Shown: positions 14,977-17,319 of the stretch, piece by piece
Position numbering within the stretch: the first letter of the stretch is position 1
Layout: the number at the start of each line of letters is the position of its first letter
DNA from: Bacillota bacterium
GTDB taxonomy: Bacteria > Bacillota > Proteinivoracia > UBA4975
Assembly: GCA_012727415.1 (NCBI GenBank)
Contig: JAAYHI010000079.1
Coordinates: forward strand, 1 to 17,319
Reading direction: 5' to 3'
Length of the DNA stretch: 17,319 nucleotides
The notes under the pieces: generated by a model
Database searches by the model: none
What the model saw: the letters and a program-made list of their open reading frames with translations, nothing else
What the model was told of the DNA's origin: nothing
Program-made: the position numbers and the translations under genes

Positions 14977-16287
14977 TTAGTCCTCAAATACTGTCTGGCC
15001 GTCTACTTCGGTGGAAAGGGCATGCAATGCCTTGCTTACCAGGCGACGGCGGAGGGCTTTTTCATCTTCCGGGGACAATTCCGGATTACCCAGGGGATGC
15101 GGTATTGCCACTGTGGGCACAATGCGGTTGGCGCCTACAGTGAGTGAAATTGGCACAATGGTGCACATGTGCACTACTGGCAGGCCTGCACGTTCAATTT
15201 CTTTAACCATCGTTGCTCCGCAACGAGTGCAGGTGCCTCACGTGGAGGTCAGGATAACGGCGTCGACTCCATCCTGCTTGAGTTCGGCAGCAATCTCCTC
15301 GGCGTAGCGCTTGGCGCTGGCCACGGCAGTACCATTGCCGACGGTGGCATAGTAGTAGCGGTGGAGGGAGCCAATCTTGCCTTCCTTTTCCATTTCCCTG
15401 AGCACATCAACGGGCAGTACCCGGTCGGCATCTTGATTGGCATAGACCGGGTCATAGCCGCCATGAGCGGTCTGATGGGTCTCTGCCGTTAAATCGTCAA
15501 TGCCCTCGATGTCGTACTTGCCATACTTGGAGGCGCTGGATGATTCAATGTGATCCGGGTTGCCCTTAGGCACAATGCCGCCGGAGGTCACCAGGGCAAT
15601 CCTGGCCTTGGTAATATCTGCTACGGCAGGATTGGGTTCTACACGGTCAAATTGGGGCATGGGATATTCGGTATGGAATTCTTCCCCTTTTAGCTTGGCG
15701 ACAAGCATGTCGACAGCCCGCTTGGAACCGCGCTCCTCGGCAAAGTAATTCTTGCGGATTCCCCGGGAAATATAACCTTCCTCCTGGGGGGTACCCAGCG
15801 ATTCCCCGCGCAGGACCTTTAAGGCCAACTTACCCATGGCGGGAACGGCCTTGCGCATGGCAGCCGCATTATCCCCGGTCTCGACAATAAGGGCATAGCG
15901 GCGATACATATCAACACCAGGGTTCTCTGGATACATGCCGGAAATGACAGGTACGTTCAGTTCTTTATACACTGCTTCTGCTACAGCTCCGCAAGCAGTT
16001 CCATACCGGCCAGCGTTAAAGGCAGGGCCGGTGATTACCAGGTCCGGCTTATGCTGCGCAATCATTTTGACAACCGTGGCTTTAGCTTCCTCCATATTTT
16101 CCGCAAACCAGCTGTCGCCGCAAATGACTGTCGCAACTATCTCCGCCTCTTCGCCCAGGACGGCCTTGAAAGCCATGCCAGGGCCTACAGGTCCTTCTTT
16201 GCAGGAGGGCGGGACATGTGCCTTTTCTTCTCCGCCAATCTGACCAAAATACTGATTGATATAATGGACTACGCGGAATTTGCTCAA
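14977..16287 (-). CDS. grdB: Glycine reductase component B, selenocysteine-containing gamma subunit
   Basis: GrdB is the substrate-binding selenoprotein of protein B. With the pyruvoyl GrdE subunits it activates glycine and passes the carboxymethyl group to GrdA. Reading UGA at 15238-15240 as selenocysteine gives one 436-residue protein, the family's normal length, with Sec350 in the motif T-S-T-U-G-T-C-T-R-C (UxxCxxC). Without recoding the protein would stop at 349 residues and lose its conserved C terminus, MVKEIERAGLPVVHMCT onward. The N terminus HYINQYFGQIGGEEKAHV is diagnostic. The start is TTG at 16287, ten bases after AGGGGG; the closer ATG is out of frame. A SECIS-like hairpin follows the UGA. 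GrdF (sarcosine) and GrdI (betaine) are close relatives; the E-A-B-C-D order argues for the glycine form. Confidence 0.95.
15210..15240 (-). promoter_or_regulatory. grdB selenocysteine codon and bacterial SECIS hairpin
   Basis: The recoded UGA is at 15240-15238. Eleven bases downstream begins a perfect 7-bp stem (TCGTTGC with GCAACGA, complement of 15210-15226) closed by a three-base GGA loop. The spacing and a G in a small apical loop match the minimal SelB-binding element of E. coli fdhF. The hairpin lies within the coding sequence. Confidence 0.75.
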
Positions 16288-16305
16288 CTAACATTCACCC
16301 CCTGG

Positions 16306-16767
16306 CTAGAATTTTGCGTATTGCTCCCTGTAGGTAGAGACTTCCTTGATTATTTCATCTACGTCCAGGACCATTTCCATCATGCTGACCTGATCGTCAT
16401 ATACTTGAGGATCTACCAGATTCTTGATGGCATCTTCGAAAATGTGGTATGCAGGGAGTCCCAACGAGACTCCGGCCAATGGACCTGCGAAAGTCGGGTC
16501 ACCATTGCTCACAGTTTCAGCAGCCAAACCAGAGGCTTCTGCCTCGGCGCCGCCCAGGATAACCACCAGGTTTTCCGGGCCGAGCTTTTCGGCTAATTCT
16601 TTAATGCGAGCTTGGTTTTCCAGGTCCATGGCTCCTGCGGCAGTTCAAACAAAGCATTCGGTGGTGGAGAACAGCACTTCCCCGCCAAAGGACTTGATGC
16701 ATTCTTCAATGGCTGGACCGGGAACGCCGTCGCGGTCGCCAAGAATGATAAATTTCTTGTCCTGCAT
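16306..16767 (-). CDS. grdA: Glycine reductase selenoprotein A
   Basis: GrdA is the small carrier selenoprotein. Its selenocysteine accepts the carboxymethyl group from protein B, then gives a thioester intermediate to protein C; it is re-reduced by thioredoxin. Reading UGA at 16645-16647 as selenocysteine gives 153 residues, the normal family size. The redox motif C-F-V-U-T-A-A-G-A-M has Cys38 and Sec41 (CxxU). The N terminus FIILGDRDGVPGPAIEEC and the region EAEASGLAAETVSNGDPTFA are diagnostic. Conventional calling would start at Met47 (16629) and miss the active site. The chosen ATG at 16767 has AAGGAGG eight bases upstream. It lies 24 bases after grdE and 18 before grdB. Confidence 0.97.
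16610..16655 (-). promoter_or_regulatory. grdA selenocysteine codon and candidate SECIS structure
   Basis: The UGA at 16647-16645 is followed after seven bases by CAGG and CCTG (complement of 16634-16637 and 16621-16624), a short stem with a 9-base loop. An outer pairing of GCTTTGTT (complement of 16648-16655) with AACCAAGC (complement of 16610-16617), with one mismatch, would enclose it and the UGA. This is weaker than the grdB element and was drawn by eye. Confidence 0.45.
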
Positions 16768-16791
16768 GTAAAAACCTCCTTTTTATTGTTA

Positions 16792-17319
16792 TTAGATTTC
16801 CCGGGCAGTGAGCTTGTTAAAGCCCAATTCATTGGTGGCACCGGTAATCGCCTGAATTTCGACGGTAATGCTGCCGTCTTCTGCCAGGCTGCCGTCAAAA
16901 CCGCCGGCGATAATGTCTGCTGTCTTGATATTGCCGATGACTTTGTCCATGGCCGGCAATATAATCACTTCATTGGCGTTGCCGCCGGTTACAGTGGCGT
17001 TGGCCAGGGGATCGGCGTCAGCCAGGGATTGGGATGCCCCATCGCGGCCAGCGTATTCGTCAGTGACGATGACAGTTTTTATGCCCAGCTTTTCCAGCTT
17101 AGTGCAGTTCATAATCAGGTCGGTATCCGGGTTGCCAAAGCCTTCCTGGGAGATAATCGCTCCGTCCAGGGACAACATTGCGGCCAGCTTGGCAGTAAAG
17201 TTGGAGGAACGCTGTTTGTCGGCCAGGGTGACGTTTTCATTGGTGATGATAACCCCGACAAAGTTCAGATCCTTGCCGTGACGCTCATAAAGGTCCTTGA
17301 TAATGGGGTTGTTCAGATG
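16792..17319 (-). CDS. grdE: Glycine reductase component B, alpha/beta proprotein (3' part)
   Basis: The visible 175 codons are the C-terminal part of GrdE. The frame is open to the window edge, so the start lies beyond 17319. GrdE is made as a proprotein that cleaves itself at a cysteine to give a pyruvoyl-bearing subunit, which forms a Schiff base with glycine. The cleavage site should lie upstream, outside the window; what is seen belongs to the beta chain. Family landmarks are HLNNPIIKDLYERHG at the edge, GAIISQEGFGNPDTDLIMNC, VIVTDEYAGRDGASQSLADA and the C terminus QAITGATNELGFNKLTAREI. It is followed after 24 bases by grdA. It could in principle be a sarcosine/betaine homologue (GrdG/GrdH), but operon order favours glycine. 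Confidence 0.93.
   Translation of the reverse strand, partial: HLNNPIIKDLYERHGKDLNFVGVIITNENVTLADKQRSSNFTAKLAAMLSLDGAIISQEGFGNPDTDLIMNCTKLEKLGIKTVIVTDEYAGRDGASQSLADADPLANATVTGGNANEVIILPAMDKVIGNIKTADIIAGGFDGSLAEDGSITVEIQAITGATNELGFNKLTAREI

Noticed and set aside
15238..15240. Nonsense mutation or broken gene in grdB (and likewise in grdA at 16645-16647)
   Set aside because: Both UGA codons fall in the known selenocysteine positions and the proteins continue with conserved sequence.

Overview
The window reads as a chromosomal segment of an anaerobic, low-to-moderate GC Firmicute, most likely a member of the Clostridia. The evidence is a selenocysteine-dependent glycine reductase operon (confined largely to amino-acid-fermenting anaerobes), the Firmicutes-type alr-mazE-mazF order, strong AGGAGG ribosome binding sites, sigma-A-like promoters and frequent TTG/GTG starts. 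No finer placement is justified. Every gene I can support lies on the minus strand, so transcription runs from high to low coordinates.

17319-12227: grdE (partial)-grdA-grdB-grdC-grdD, the core of glycine reductase. GrdE/GrdB (protein B) bind and activate glycine, selenoprotein GrdA carries the carboxymethyl group on selenocysteine, and GrdC/GrdD (protein C) release acetyl phosphate, which can yield ATP. Both grdA and grdB contain an in-frame UGA that must be read as selenocysteine (16645-16647 and 15238-15240), each followed by a candidate bacterial SECIS hairpin. An ordinary gene caller would cut both genes in two. A 10-bp hairpin separates grdB from grdC and another follows grdD.

12172-9677: a GNAT acetyltransferase, a DUF3810-type membrane protein with an HExxH motif and a palindrome over its likely -10 box, then a thiamine control unit: promoter, TPP riboswitch, intrinsic terminator and the thiamine ECF transporter subunit thiT.

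9486-6768: a solitary cas6-like CRISPR RNA endonuclease gene with no array or other cas gene nearby and its own terminator, then alanine racemase and the mazE/mazF toxin-antitoxin pair. The mazEF promoter overlaps the stop codon of alr and carries an inverted repeat that could be the autoregulatory operator.

6649-231: a two-gene unit of a class I glutamine amidotransferase-like peptidase (C26) and an Asparaginase_II-family asparaginase, a tex-nif3-like pair, and glutamine synthetase with its own promoter, leader hairpin and terminator. The first three bases of the window look like the start codon of another minus-strand gene that runs off the edge. Glycine reduction, asparagine/gamma-glutamyl hydrolysis and glutamine synthesis together suggest an organism that lives on amino acids, but functional coupling of these loci is inference.
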